61,277 nucleotides of DNA from Calditrichota bacterium. GTDB taxonomy: Bacteria; Electryoneota; AABM5-125-24; Hatepunaeales; Hatepunaeaceae. The position numbers and the translations under genes were made by a program. A model generated the notes under the pieces. The model did no database searches. It was not told the origin of the DNA and saw only the letters and a list, made by a program, of their open reading frames with translations. Of the stretch, positions 8,611 through 18,800 are shown piece by piece; position 1 is the first letter of the stretch; the number at the start of each line of letters is the position of its first letter. Location of the stretch: positions 1 to 61,277 of the forward strand of contig JABGPL010000015.1 in the NCBI GenBank assembly GCA_018644935.1. Reading direction: 5' to 3'.

Positions 8611-11600
8611 ATGTTTTGCAAGCATGTACTTTTAATAACTGCCATTTCATTCTTAATTTCATTCGGGATCACTCCTGGTTTCGCTGAAGTGACCGTTGAT
8701 CCCATTGGTTTTGCAGTATCCACAGTTGATGAAATAGTCGAGCTTGAACTTACACTGTTCAACAGTGGTGAGACCCCTGTTGCTTACTCCCTTAAAACAG
8801 ATTTGATTGAAGAAGAAGAAAGACGAGGACCTCGCCGAGATGATCTAGGTGATGCAATCGCTGATTTTGCCACTCCTGGTGGTTGGTGGACAGGTTTATG
8901 TTCGGACGGAGAATTGATATATGGCTATACACATAATGCCATTGATGGTGGCAATATGGTCATTTCTTTGAATCCCGAAGATGGTGAAATCACACCACTC
9001 TTTAATGCTGGTATAAGTGGAACAACGGGAATGACTTATGCAGATGGAGAAATCTGGGTTGCTCACCGTCAGGAAAACGACATCAAACGATATGATCTTG
9101 AGGGTGAACGATTGGGAGTGATCCGAATACCTTCGGATGCCGCCGTTGGAATTGCCTATGATGGTGAAAACTGCTGGTGTACGATGCTCCCTACTCGCAA
9201 TTATGTCATGCTGATCAGTCCTGACGGAGAAGAATTGCGTAGAGTCGCTATTGGAGATTATACCGACGGTTGGTCAACAATGGAGTGGGTTCCTGATCAT
9301 CCCGGTGGAGAAATGTGGTTCCGTGATCATGGACGAAATATTTACCAGCTCAACCTCGAGGGAGATGAGGCTGAAATAATACAAACATTTGAGATGCAGG
9401 CAGGAAACGAATTCGGCATCACCCACGATGGTGAAAATCTTTGGTACAACCTCCAGGCAGGTGGTCGCTGGTATTGTGTTGATGATGGAGTTGCTGAGAT
9501 GCGTCTTGTAAATCTCGAACCTCGTGATGGTGAAATCGCAGGTGATGATGAAGTTGTAATAGCCGTAAGCGTCACTCCTGAGGGTAACGAAGCGGGTTTT
9601 TATAACATTTTCATTGAAATTGAATTGGAATACGCCGATGGAAACGTTGAAATTGTAGAAATTGCTTCAATTGTTTCAATCGATGAACCAGTTGCTGAGG
9701 TGACAGTTTTTGTAGCCGATGCAGCTACGGATGAAAGTGTTATGGACGTAACTACCGACCTGTATCAGTATGCAATGACAAGATTTACAGATGAGGATGG
9801 TCTTTGCTATTTCGAGAATTTACCCCCATCTGACTATGACTTTCTATTTACAGCTCCGGATTACTTACCTCTCGAAGCAAACCTCGAAATTGATGGCGAA
9901 GGGGAAGTTCAACTTAATGTTGAATTACTGCATTCACAGTGCAACCCGGATATTGAAGCGATTGTTGAGGAACTCCCAGCCGAAGAAAGTATGATGGTCG
10001 AATTTAACATCACCAATGATGGCAATGGACCCCTTTCGTATACCACAGACCGCAGATTGCTCGGTGATGCAAACGCAGAACCCTGGGAACACAGAGTTGG
10101 TGTCCCTGCCGGAGTGGTTGTCGAAGATGCCCGTGTTCATGGCGCGGTCTTTATCAATGATCATTTTTATGCGAGCGGAGCAAATGACGGTGAGGCTGCC
10201 ATTTATGTCCTCAATAGTGAACTGGAACTTGTAGAGCAATATGCCCAGCTTGGTGAAAGCCGATACGGTTATAAAGACCTGGCGACGGATGGTGAAACAA
10301 TCTGGGGATCTGGCGAAAGAATAGTCTTTGAATTCACTCCTGACGGTGAAGAAGTATCATCATTTGACTGCGGCATTTCTCCCTGCAATAACCTCGCGTG
10401 GGATTCGGACAGAGACATACTCTGGTGTTCCGGTACTACTACTAACATCGTTGGTTTTGACCGAGATGGAAATCAGGTCGGTGAGGTAGACAGACAAAAT
10501 TTGCGGGTTTATGGACTTGCCTATTGGCCTGATGATCCCGATGGTTATCAACTCTATGTTTACCATAAGGTCCGCGAAGTTGGAAATTTGATGGTCGCAA
10601 AATACGACATCGAAAACAATCAGGTGATGGAAGTCGCAAATCTACAACATGAAATTGGTGGAGTCGCACAGGGATGTTTTATTACTAACCAGTATGACAT
10701 TTATAGCTGGGTGTTTATGGGTGTCGCAAACAGTGGAGCAGAAGATCGGGTGGATATCTGGCAGATTGACGCACGCAAAGACTGGATGGAAATTAATCCC
10801 ACTGAAGGCATAATTGTCGCTGGTGAGCAAGAAGGTTTTGAGGTCACTTTAGATGCCTCAGGTTTGCCTGAAGCCCTATTCGAGGGAGAAATCGTTTTTT
10901 CACATGATGGCATCGGTGGAGAAACCCATGTGCCGATAACCCTTCAAGTAGGTGAAGGTCAGGGTGGTGGTCCAGAAGAATTGGTACTCGAACTTGCCAA
11001 TGGTTGGAACACAGTCTCAGCTTATGTTCAACCAGATCCTGATGATATTGTCGAAATAATGTCTGGTCTTGTAGACGCAGAAACGCTAATAATGGTAAAA
11101 AACGGTAACGGACAGTTCTACAACCCACAATTCGGATTTAACAACATCCCCGGATGGATGGTTGATGAAGGCTACATGATCAAAATGGATGGTGCTGACG
11201 AGTTAACACTTATAGGTGAACCTGTACCGTGGGATCAAGCAATTGCTCTTGATCCAGGCTGGCAGATGATCAGCTATTACCCACGACAGGGTGTGAACGC
11301 TGTACTTGCTCTTTCCGGTATTGTAGATGTGTTGTTAATGGCGAAAGACGGAGCGGGACACTTTTACAGTCCGGCTTTCGGATTTAGCAATATGGGTGAT
11401 ATGATTGCCGGTCAAGGGTATCTGCTGAAAATGGACGAAGCTGCCGAACTTGTCTACACAGTTGAGGAAGAAGTTGTCGCTGAATCAACCCCAATCCAAT
11501 TACCACGCATGCTCCCAATTCACCCCAATACTGGTGAAAACATGAGCTTGCTGGTCCTAACAGATCTGCAGGACGGAGAACTTGGCGTTTATGCAAACGA

Positions 11601-12093
11601 CAGATTTGTAGGTTCAGGAGTAATTCAGAATGGCAAATGCGGTATTGCAGTTTGGGGTGATGATGAGATGACAGAAGTGAAAGATGGACTCTCTGAAGGT
11701 GAAACATTCACATTGAAGATGACAGATAACATTCCTTTGAAAGTGTCGAGAGTTATCTCAGGCAATGGGTTGGTGTATTCAAAGGATGACTTTACCGTAG
11801 TGGAACTGGAATCTGAAACCCAGCTGCCATCGGAATATTTTCTGTCCGTCGCGTTTCCGAATCCGTTTAACAGTGTGACCAGCTTGTCGTATGGATTACC
11901 TGAATCCAGCACTATAAATATCCGAGTTTACGACGATGCCGGGCGCTATGTGACGACGCTGATCGATGGCGATCAGAGAGCTGGCAGTTATTCCGTGACC
12001 TGGGATGCTCGCGACGTCCCATCCGGCATTTACCTAGTGAGGCTGGAAGCGGGCAGTCATCACGCTGTTAAGAAGGCTATGTTAATAAAATAA
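8611..12093 (+). CDS. P1: giant secreted multidomain protein, T9SS cargo
   Basis: 1,160 residues. The signal peptide ends at A25 (PGFA/EV). Residues 26-70 are the first half of an Ig-like (ASH/BACON-like) domain, ending in the RRGPRRDD motif. Residues about 80-290 form a beta-propeller cassette with DGE(N/L)xW repeats, and about 292-360 the second Ig half. Residues 364-450 are a carboxypeptidase-regulatory-like domain. Residues 455-495 (NDGNGPLTYTTD, GDANAEPWEHR) open a second Ig domain, interrupted by a conserved propeller (500-718) and closed by residues 719-781. Two GWN modules (790-960), an ENMSLLV/WGDD module (970-1065) and a sorting domain with FPNPFN (from 1076) follow. ATG at 8611 has GGAGG ten bases before it; the frame extends upstream to 8536 without a signal peptide at that start. 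The function is unknown; export to the surface or medium by T9SS is inferred. Confidence 0.85.
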   Translation: MFCKHVLLITAISFLISFGITPGFAEVTVDPIGFAVSTVDEIVELELTLFNSGETPVAYSLKTDLIEEEERRGPRRDDLGDAIADFATPGGWWTGLCSDGELIYGYTHNAIDGGNMVISLNPEDGEITPLFNAGISGTTGMTYADGEIWVAHRQENDIKRYDLEGERLGVIRIPSDAAVGIAYDGENCWCTMLPTRNYVMLISPDGEELRRVAIGDYTDGWSTMEWVPDHPGGEMWFRDHGRNIYQLNLEGDEAEIIQTFEMQAGNEFGITHDGENLWYNLQAGGRWYCVDDGVAEMRLVNLEPRDGEIAGDDEVVIAVSVTPEGNEAGFYNIFIEIELEYADGNVEIVEIASIVSIDEPVAEVTVFVADAATDESVMDVTTDLYQYAMTRFTDEDGLCYFENLPPSDYDFLFTAPDYLPLEANLEIDGEGEVQLNVELLHSQCNPDIEAIVEELPAEESMMVEFNITNDGNGPLSYTTDRRLLGDANAEPWEHRVGVPAGVVVEDARVHGAVFINDHFYASGANDGEAAIYVLNSELELVEQYAQLGESRYGYKDLATDGETIWGSGERIVFEFTPDGEEVSSFDCGISPCNNLAWDSDRDILWCSGTTTNIVGFDRDGNQVGEVDRQNLRVYGLAYWPDDPDGYQLYVYHKVREVGNLMVAKYDIENNQVMEVANLQHEIGGVAQGCFITNQYDIYSWVFMGVANSGAEDRVDIWQIDARKDWMEINPTEGIIVAGEQEGFEVTLDASGLPEALFEGEIVFSHDGIGGETHVPITLQVGEGQGGGPEELVLELANGWNTVSAYVQPDPDDIVEIMSGLVDAETLIMVKNGNGQFYNPQFGFNNIPGWMVDEGYMIKMDGADELTLIGEPVPWDQAIALDPGWQMISYYPRQGVNAVLALSGIVDVLLMAKDGAGHFYSPAFGFSNMGDMIAGQGYLLKMDEAAELVYTVEEEVVAESTPIQLPRMLPIHPNTGENMSLLVLTDLQDGELGVYANDRFVGSGVIQNGKCGIAVWGDDEMTEVKDGLSEGETFTLKMTDNIPLKVSRVISGNGLVYSKDDFTVVELESETQLPSEYFLSVAFPNPFNSVTSLSYGLPESSTINIRVYDDAGRYVTTLIDGDQRAGSYSVTWDARDVPSGIYLVRLEAGSHHAVKKAMLIK

Positions 12094-12157
12094 GAGAAAA
12101 CTTCCGTCAGGCTTGACAGATGCATTATAAACTGGAAATCCCAAAAAGGAGTTTACC

Positions 12158-15100
12158 ATGTTCACCATTCGCACAACTTCATTTGCTGTAATAGCTGTTC
12201 TCTTGCTTATCGCCCCTAATGTCGTTATAAGCGAAGTGACCGTCGATCCGCACGGTTTCGCTCTGTCGGTTGAAGAAGCCGGAGCGGCTGATGTCGAGCT
12301 GATAATCAACAATAGCAGTGAAGATGACCTTGCTTTCAACATCAACTACACCTTGATCGAGGATGATCAGGGAGACTGGCGAGGACCTCGCCGCGATGAC
12401 CCAGGGGATGTCTTGGCACAGTACCAGAAGCCATATAATCAGATTCATGGTCTAGCCTGGGACCCCGACCGCAATTGGATGTGGGGTATTGGTTTCGATC
12501 AGCATCTTCACGCTATGGACCTCGATAATGATAGAGAGGTTGTAGTTGACGTCCAAGTCCAAGTCCAGATGGCTGGCATGTTTTATTTTGATGGAATCCT
12601 TCATATCGGCGGATGGGGTGGAGGTGCGGATAATATCTTCCGCTGGGATGCGGAAGGTAACGCTTTGGATCGGTTGGTTTTGCCTCAAAATCCAGGTTTG
12701 TCATATATCGCCTCGGATGGTGAACACATTTTAAACAATAATTTCGGCAATCGTCAGATTCTCGTCTTCAACTTGGACGATCAACAGAATGTAGGGACCA
12801 TAGATTTCGGTCAAGCTACCGGTGGTAATGGTGCATGGTCTCTGGAATGGGTAGGAGCTCACCGTGATGGGCAGCTCTGGTTAACCGGTCTGGATCGGCT
12901 TTACCAGTGCACCGTGGATGACGAATGGAACTGCGAACTTGTACAGAGCTTTGGGATAATTCGGGGTTCAAATTCCGCCATTGCCCACGATGGTGAGAAT
13001 TTGTGGGTAGGGAAGTTTGATGCCCCATTCAATGTCGTTGACGACGGTGTTAGAGAATTCCGGATGCTCACTTTCGATCCGGATATCGGTGTTGTTCAAG
13101 GGCAAGACTCCTTTCCGATTGCGATTCATGTTGATGCCGAAGGCGCGGAAGCAGGTGTCTATAACCTGCTGATAGAAATCGAACTATTCGAACCGGAAGT
13201 GATGCGGGACGATCCGGATCAATCAATTATTGAGATTTCGGCAGTAATATCGGTCGACAGACCGACTTTCAACCTTTCTGGGATAGTGGCAGATGCCGCG
13301 GGTGGAGCGGCTGTCGAGGGCGTTGTGATCGAAATGGATAATTACATGATCACTCGTTTTAGTGACGAGGAAGGCGGGTATTCAATTGACGATCTGCCGC
13401 CTGGAGAATATCATCTGACTTATACCACAACAGACTTCCTACCGTTCACTCTTGACGTCAATCTGGATGGCGAAGACGTGGTTGATGCAGATGTCGCACT
13501 GTTGCATTCGCAATGTAACATCAACATCGAATCAATCGTTGACGAGCTTGACCCTGGAGCACAATCTCAGGCAAACTTCATTGTTTCAAATGCGGGTAAC
13601 GGACCACTAACATACACAACCGACCGCAGATTACTAGGTGACGCAAACGCAGAACCCTGGGAACATCGAGTTGGTGTCCCTGCCGGAGTAGTAACCGATG
13701 ATGCCCGTGTTCATGGTGCAGTGTTTTTAAATGATCATTTCTATGCGAGTGGTGCAAATGACGGTGAGGCTGCCATTTATGTGCTTAATCGAGATCAGGA
13801 ACTTGTAGAGCAATATGCCCAACTTGGTGAAAGCCGATACGGCTACAAAGATCTGGCGACGGATGGTGAGGTGATCTGGGGGTCCGGTGAAAGAATAGTC
13901 TTTGAATTTACCCCTGGCGGTGAAGAAGTTAGCTCATTTGACAGTGGCATTTCTCCCTGCAATAACCTAACATGGGATTCAGACAGAGATATACTCTGGT
14001 GTTCCGGTACAACTACTGATATCGTTGGATTTGACAGAGATGGAAATCCGGTTGGCGTGGTGGACAGGCAGGACAAAAGAATTTACGGACTCGCATATTG
14101 GCCTGATGATCCCGATGGTTATCCACTCTATATTTACCATAAGATCAACGGAGTCGGGAATTTGATGGTCGCAAAATACGACATCGAAAACGATCAGGTG
14201 ATGGAAGTCGCAAGCCTACAGCATGAAATTGGCGGTGCGGCTCAGGGTTGTTTTATTACCAACCAATATGACATTTATAGCTGGGTGTTTATGGGTGTCG
14301 CTAATAGTGGCGCGGAAGACCGTGTTGATATCTGGCAGATAGATGCTCGCAAAGATTGGATGGCTGTTAATCCAACTGAAGGAATAATCGGCGCGGGTGA
14401 GCAAGAAGGTTTTGAGGTCACTTTAGATGCCACAGGTTTGCCTGAAGCCTTGTTCGAAGGAGAGGTTGTTTTTATGCATGACGGCGTCGGTGGAGAAACA
14501 CATCTGCCGATAACCCTTCAAGTAGGCGAAGACCAGGGTGGCGGTGCGGAAGAAATGGTTCTCGAACTTGCCAATGGTTGGAACACGGTGTCTGCATATA
14601 TTCAACCCGATCCGGATGACATTGTTGAAATAATGACCGAACTTGTTGAAGCTGAAACACTGATAATGGTCAAGAACGGAGCGGGTCAATTCTACAATCC
14701 GCAATTCGGATTTAACAACATCCCCGGATGGATGGTTGATGAAGGTTACATGATCAAAATGGATGGTGCCAACGAGTTAACACTCACAGGTGAACCTGTA
14801 CAATGGGACCAGGCAATTGCTCTTGATCCGGGTTGGCAGATGATCAGCTATTACCCGCGACAGGGAGTTAACGCAGTACTAGCTCTTTCCGGGATTGTAG
14901 ATGTATTGTTAATGGCAAAAGACGGGGCAGGACACTTTTATAGCCCGGCTTTTGGATTTAGCAACATGGGTGATATGGTTGCCGGTCAAGGATATTTGCT
15001 GAAAATGGATGAAGCCGCTGAGCTTGTCTACACTGTTGAGGAAGAAGTTGCCGCTGAGTCAACTCCAATCCAATTACCAAGAAGGCTCACAATTCATCCC

Positions 15101-15670
15101 AATACAGGTGAAAACATGAGCTTGTTGGTCTTTACTGATCTGCAGGATGGTGAACTTGGTGTTTATGCTAACGACAGATTTGTAGGTTCAGGAGTAATTC
15201 AGAATGGCAAATGCGGTATTGCTGTCTGGGGTGATGATCCAACAACTTCTGGCAGGGATGGGGCCTTGAATGGAGAGACTCTGGAGTTTGTATTTGAGGA
15301 TGGGACTTCCCCACATCCCATCATGTTTGAAATATTGTTCGGTGAAAACGAATACCAAACAAATGATTTTCTTTTGATTCGTATTGTTGATACTCCTGAA
15401 ACTCCCAATGAAATTGGGATAGTTAGTGCCTATCCTAATCCCTTTAATAGTAATACAACATTAACATACAATCTGGTTGAAGAATCGGATATTAGTATAG
15501 GGTTATTTGATTTGAACGGTCGTATGATTTTAGAGCTCAAAAATGGATCTGAAAAATCCGGTTTACACTCACTAACAATTGACGGTGCCACAATGGCAAG
15601 TGGAGTTTACATCATTCAACTCCAAACTGGTTTAACCACATCCAAACAGAAAATCACATTACTAAGGTAA
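12158..15670 (+). CDS. P2: giant secreted multidomain protein, T9SS cargo
   Basis: 1,170 residues, with AAGGAG before the ATG and a signal peptide ending near residue 25 (NVVIS/EV). It has the P1 layout. The first cassette (about 80-300) is a propeller whose blades differ from P1: MWGIGFDQHLHAMDLDND, ILHIGGWGGGADNIFRWD, LEWVGAHRDGQLWLTG. The first Ig half ends at WRGPRRDDPGD. The second split Ig domain begins near residue 477, its propeller ends near 730 (DARKDWMAVNPTEG), GWN modules start near 798, ENMSLLV near 981, and YPNPFN near 1090. From the central block on it is the closest partner of P1 at DNA level, although the tail of its ENMSLLV module and its sorting domain diverge from P1. The gap from P1 is only 64 bp, so the two are likely co-transcribed. 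Confidence 0.85.
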   Translation: MFTIRTTSFAVIAVLLLIAPNVVISEVTVDPHGFALSVEEAGAADVELIINNSSEDDLAFNINYTLIEDDQGDWRGPRRDDPGDVLAQYQKPYNQIHGLAWDPDRNWMWGIGFDQHLHAMDLDNDREVVVDVQVQVQMAGMFYFDGILHIGGWGGGADNIFRWDAEGNALDRLVLPQNPGLSYIASDGEHILNNNFGNRQILVFNLDDQQNVGTIDFGQATGGNGAWSLEWVGAHRDGQLWLTGLDRLYQCTVDDEWNCELVQSFGIIRGSNSAIAHDGENLWVGKFDAPFNVVDDGVREFRMLTFDPDIGVVQGQDSFPIAIHVDAEGAEAGVYNLLIEIELFEPEVMRDDPDQSIIEISAVISVDRPTFNLSGIVADAAGGAAVEGVVIEMDNYMITRFSDEEGGYSIDDLPPGEYHLTYTTTDFLPFTLDVNLDGEDVVDADVALLHSQCNINIESIVDELDPGAQSQANFIVSNAGNGPLTYTTDRRLLGDANAEPWEHRVGVPAGVVTDDARVHGAVFLNDHFYASGANDGEAAIYVLNRDQELVEQYAQLGESRYGYKDLATDGEVIWGSGERIVFEFTPGGEEVSSFDSGISPCNNLTWDSDRDILWCSGTTTDIVGFDRDGNPVGVVDRQDKRIYGLAYWPDDPDGYPLYIYHKINGVGNLMVAKYDIENDQVMEVASLQHEIGGAAQGCFITNQYDIYSWVFMGVANSGAEDRVDIWQIDARKDWMAVNPTEGIIGAGEQEGFEVTLDATGLPEALFEGEVVFMHDGVGGETHLPITLQVGEDQGGGAEEMVLELANGWNTVSAYIQPDPDDIVEIMTELVEAETLIMVKNGAGQFYNPQFGFNNIPGWMVDEGYMIKMDGANELTLTGEPVQWDQAIALDPGWQMISYYPRQGVNAVLALSGIVDVLLMAKDGAGHFYSPAFGFSNMGDMVAGQGYLLKMDEAAELVYTVEEEVAAESTPIQLPRRLTIHPNTGENMSLLVFTDLQDGELGVYANDRFVGSGVIQNGKCGIAVWGDDPTTSGRDGALNGETLEFVFEDGTSPHPIMFEILFGENEYQTNDFLLIRIVDTPETPNEIGIVSAYPNPFNSNTTLTYNLVEESDISIGLFDLNGRMILELKNGSEKSGLHSLTIDGATMASGVYIIQLQTGLTTSKQKITLLR

Positions 15671-15739
15671 TGTTGCCCTAAACTCAATCTAGTTCCTATT
15701 CGGGAATAGATAAGAATTAAGAAAAACTGCCATGAAACA

Positions 15740-15779
15740 TTGATATCCAGAACATCCGAATTCAGGTCTTGGATATCAA
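15740..15779 (+). promoter_or_regulatory. Perfect inverted repeat in the P3 leader
   Basis: TTGATATCCA (15740-15749) and TGGATATCAA (15770-15779) are perfect inverted copies 20 bases apart, ending 21 bp before the P3 ATG and just upstream of its Shine-Dalgarno site. They could form a leader hairpin controlling translation, or be a dimeric operator. No similar sequence precedes P1 or P2. Confidence 0.35.
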
Positions 15780-15800
15780 TTGAAAAAAAACGGAGTTTAC

Positions 15801-18800
15801 ATGTCGAAATTGAAAAGGATTTTTCCGGTTTTTGCGATACTATCGCTTTTAATATTTGTTAATCCAACCTATGGACAAGTTTCAGTAGCACCAATCGGCT
15901 TTGGTGCATCTTTGGAAGTTAATGCTGAAGCCAACGCAGAAATGATTCTTATTAACGATGGTGACAATCCTGTCACATATAACATTAGCTACGACCTTAT
16001 CGAGGACGAGGAACGCCGTGGGGGTCCGCGACGGGATGATCTTGGAGAGGAAATTGGCGGACTTCAGGTTGAGAATGGATCATGGTTCGGGCTAACCTGG
16101 GACGGGGAATGGATGTGGGGCATAACTTACTCTGACAGCCGAGTTATAGCATATGATATGGATAACGAAATCCAGGCACAATTCCAGGCTCAACATCGTA
16201 GCTGCACCGGGTTAACATGGGACGGCGAGACCTTCTGGACGGCAGGTCCAGGTCAATTGCTTGTCAGATTTGACATAGAAGGCAATACCATCGATCAAAT
16301 CAATGTTCGGGGAAACCTGCCTCGAGGTGTTACATGGGACGGCGAAGCCCTGTGGTATACTAACCTTTCCGCTCCCTATTACTGCCAAAGGGTAAGTGTT
16401 GAAGGTGAACTGCTTCGAGACATAAATATCGAAGGTATAAATAATACACGGATGTCCTGCGTATGGGTCGAAGGTCATAGAGACGGACACCTTTGGATAC
16501 ACCATACTGATGGTCCATTATATCAACTTAATGTCGAAGAAGATGATCCCGAGATAATTCAGGAAGTTCAGCTCCATGAAGGCGGTAACAGATGGGGAAT
16601 CGATCACGATGGTGAACACCTCTGGTATCCCACGCAAGAACGTTGGATTCAGTTTGATGATGGTGTCGCCGAGTTTTTCATGCTTGGGTTTGAACCGTTT
16701 GAAGGAGTAATTCCACCTGGAGAAGACATCCCCGTTGAAATATTTATCACAACTGCAGGAGTAGAGGCTGGTGTATACAATATTCTGGTTGAAATCGAAC
16801 TTGAAGAATTAGAAGAAATTATCGAATTCACTGCGATTATAACTGTTGACTCACCCTCAGCCAACATTCTGTGCTCTGTCACAGATGCTGCTACCGATGA
16901 GGCAGTTCCCGATGTGACAGTTGATGTTTACAAATATAGTTACACTCGTTTTACTAATAATGCAGGCAGGTGTGAGTTTGAAGAACTTCCCGTCGGTGAG
17001 TATGAATTCACCTTTACAGCAACAGATTATCTACCCTTAGTTGAACCTTACCAAATTGATGGAGAGGGCGAACTCAATCTTGATGTCGAACTACTCCATG
17101 CACAATGCAACCTTGACCTCGAAGAAATTGTGGATGCACTCGATGCCGGAGCCCAATCTGAAACCATTTTAACAGTTACAAACGATGGAAACGGCCCCTT
17201 AACTTTTACAACCGACCGTAGATTACTCGGTGACGCAAACGCAGAACCCTGGGAACATCGAGTTGGTGTCCCAGCTGGAATTGTAGCTGAAGATCCTCGG
17301 GTTCATGGCGCGGTATTCATCAATGATCATTTTTACGCAAGTGGAGCCAATGATGGTGAGGCTGCCATCTATGTCCTTAATCGTGATCAGGAGCTTGTAA
17401 ACCAATTTGCCCAGCTTGGGGAAAGTCGTTATGGTTACAAAGATCTAGCTTCTGATGGCGAAACAATCTGGGGGTCCGGTGAAAGAATAGTCTTTGAGTT
17501 TACTCCTGACGGTGAGGAAGTTAGCACCTTTGATTGTGGCATTTCTCCATGCAATAACCTTGCATGGGATTCTGATAGAGACATACTCTGGGTTTCAGGC
17601 ACCACTACTGACATTATTGGTTTCGACCGGGAAGGCAATCAGGTCGGTGAAGTAGACAGACAAAATTTGCGAATTTACGGACTTGCTTACTGGCCGGATG
17701 ATCCCGATGGCTATCAACTCTATGTTTACCATAAGATCAATGATGTCGGCAATTTGCTGGTCGCAAAATACGACATCGAAAACGATCAGGTCATGGATGT
17801 CGCAAACCTCCAGCACGAAAATGGTGGAGTTGCTCAGGGTTGTTATATAACAAACCAATATGACATCTACAGTTGGGTGTTTATGGGGACAGCAAACAGT
17901 GGCGCGGAAGATCGTGTGGACATCTGGCAATTAGATGCCCGGAAAGATTGGATGGGGATTGAACCAACTAATGGAACAATTGAAGGCGGTGAAGCTCAGG
18001 AATTCGTGGTAACCCTGGATGCGACAGGTTTACCGCAGGCACCATTTGAGGGGGAAATTGTATTCACACATGATGGAGTTGGTGGGGAATCTCGTCTTCC
18101 GATAACCCTGCAGGTGGGTGAAGGCCAGGGTGGCGGACCGGAAGAGATGGTACTCGAACTCGCTAACGGTTGGAATATGGTCTCTGTATACGTCCAACCA
18201 GATCCTGACGATGTTGTCGAAATAATGACTGATCTTGTTGAAGCTGAATCCCTCATCATGGTAAAAAATGGGAGCGGACAATTCTACAACCCTCAGTTCG
18301 GATTTAACAACATCCCCGGATGGTTGGTTGAAGAAGGTTATATGATTAAAATGGATGGTGCTGATGATTTGACGCTTGCAGGTGAACCTGTACCCTGGGA
18401 TCACGCAATTGAACTTGATCCGGGCTGGCAAATGATCAGTTTTTACCCACGACAGGGCGTTGAGGCAATTCTTGCACTTTCCGGAATCGTTGATGTGTTA
18501 TTGATGGCAAAAGACGGGGCGGGACGTTTCTACAGCCCGGCTTTCGGATTCAGTAACATGGGAGATATGGTTGCTGGTATGGGATACTTGCTGAAGATGG
18601 ATGAAGCGACTGAGTTAATATACACCGTTGAGGAAGAAGTTGCTCATCAGTCAAGACCCATGATGTTACCTAAATTTGTCCCCAGTCACAAGAATACCAG
18701 TGAAAACATGAGTTTACTCGTTCTTACAGATTTATCGGAAGGTGAGATTGGTGTTTTTTCAAATAACGAATTTGTCGGGTCCGGAGTTATTCAGGATGGC

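Noticed and set aside
10057..10090. GDANAEPW motif as a dockerin or calcium-binding repeat
   Set aside because: Only one short GDANA segment occurs per protein, without the second repeat or the spaced Asp/Asn pattern of dockerins; it marks a domain junction instead.
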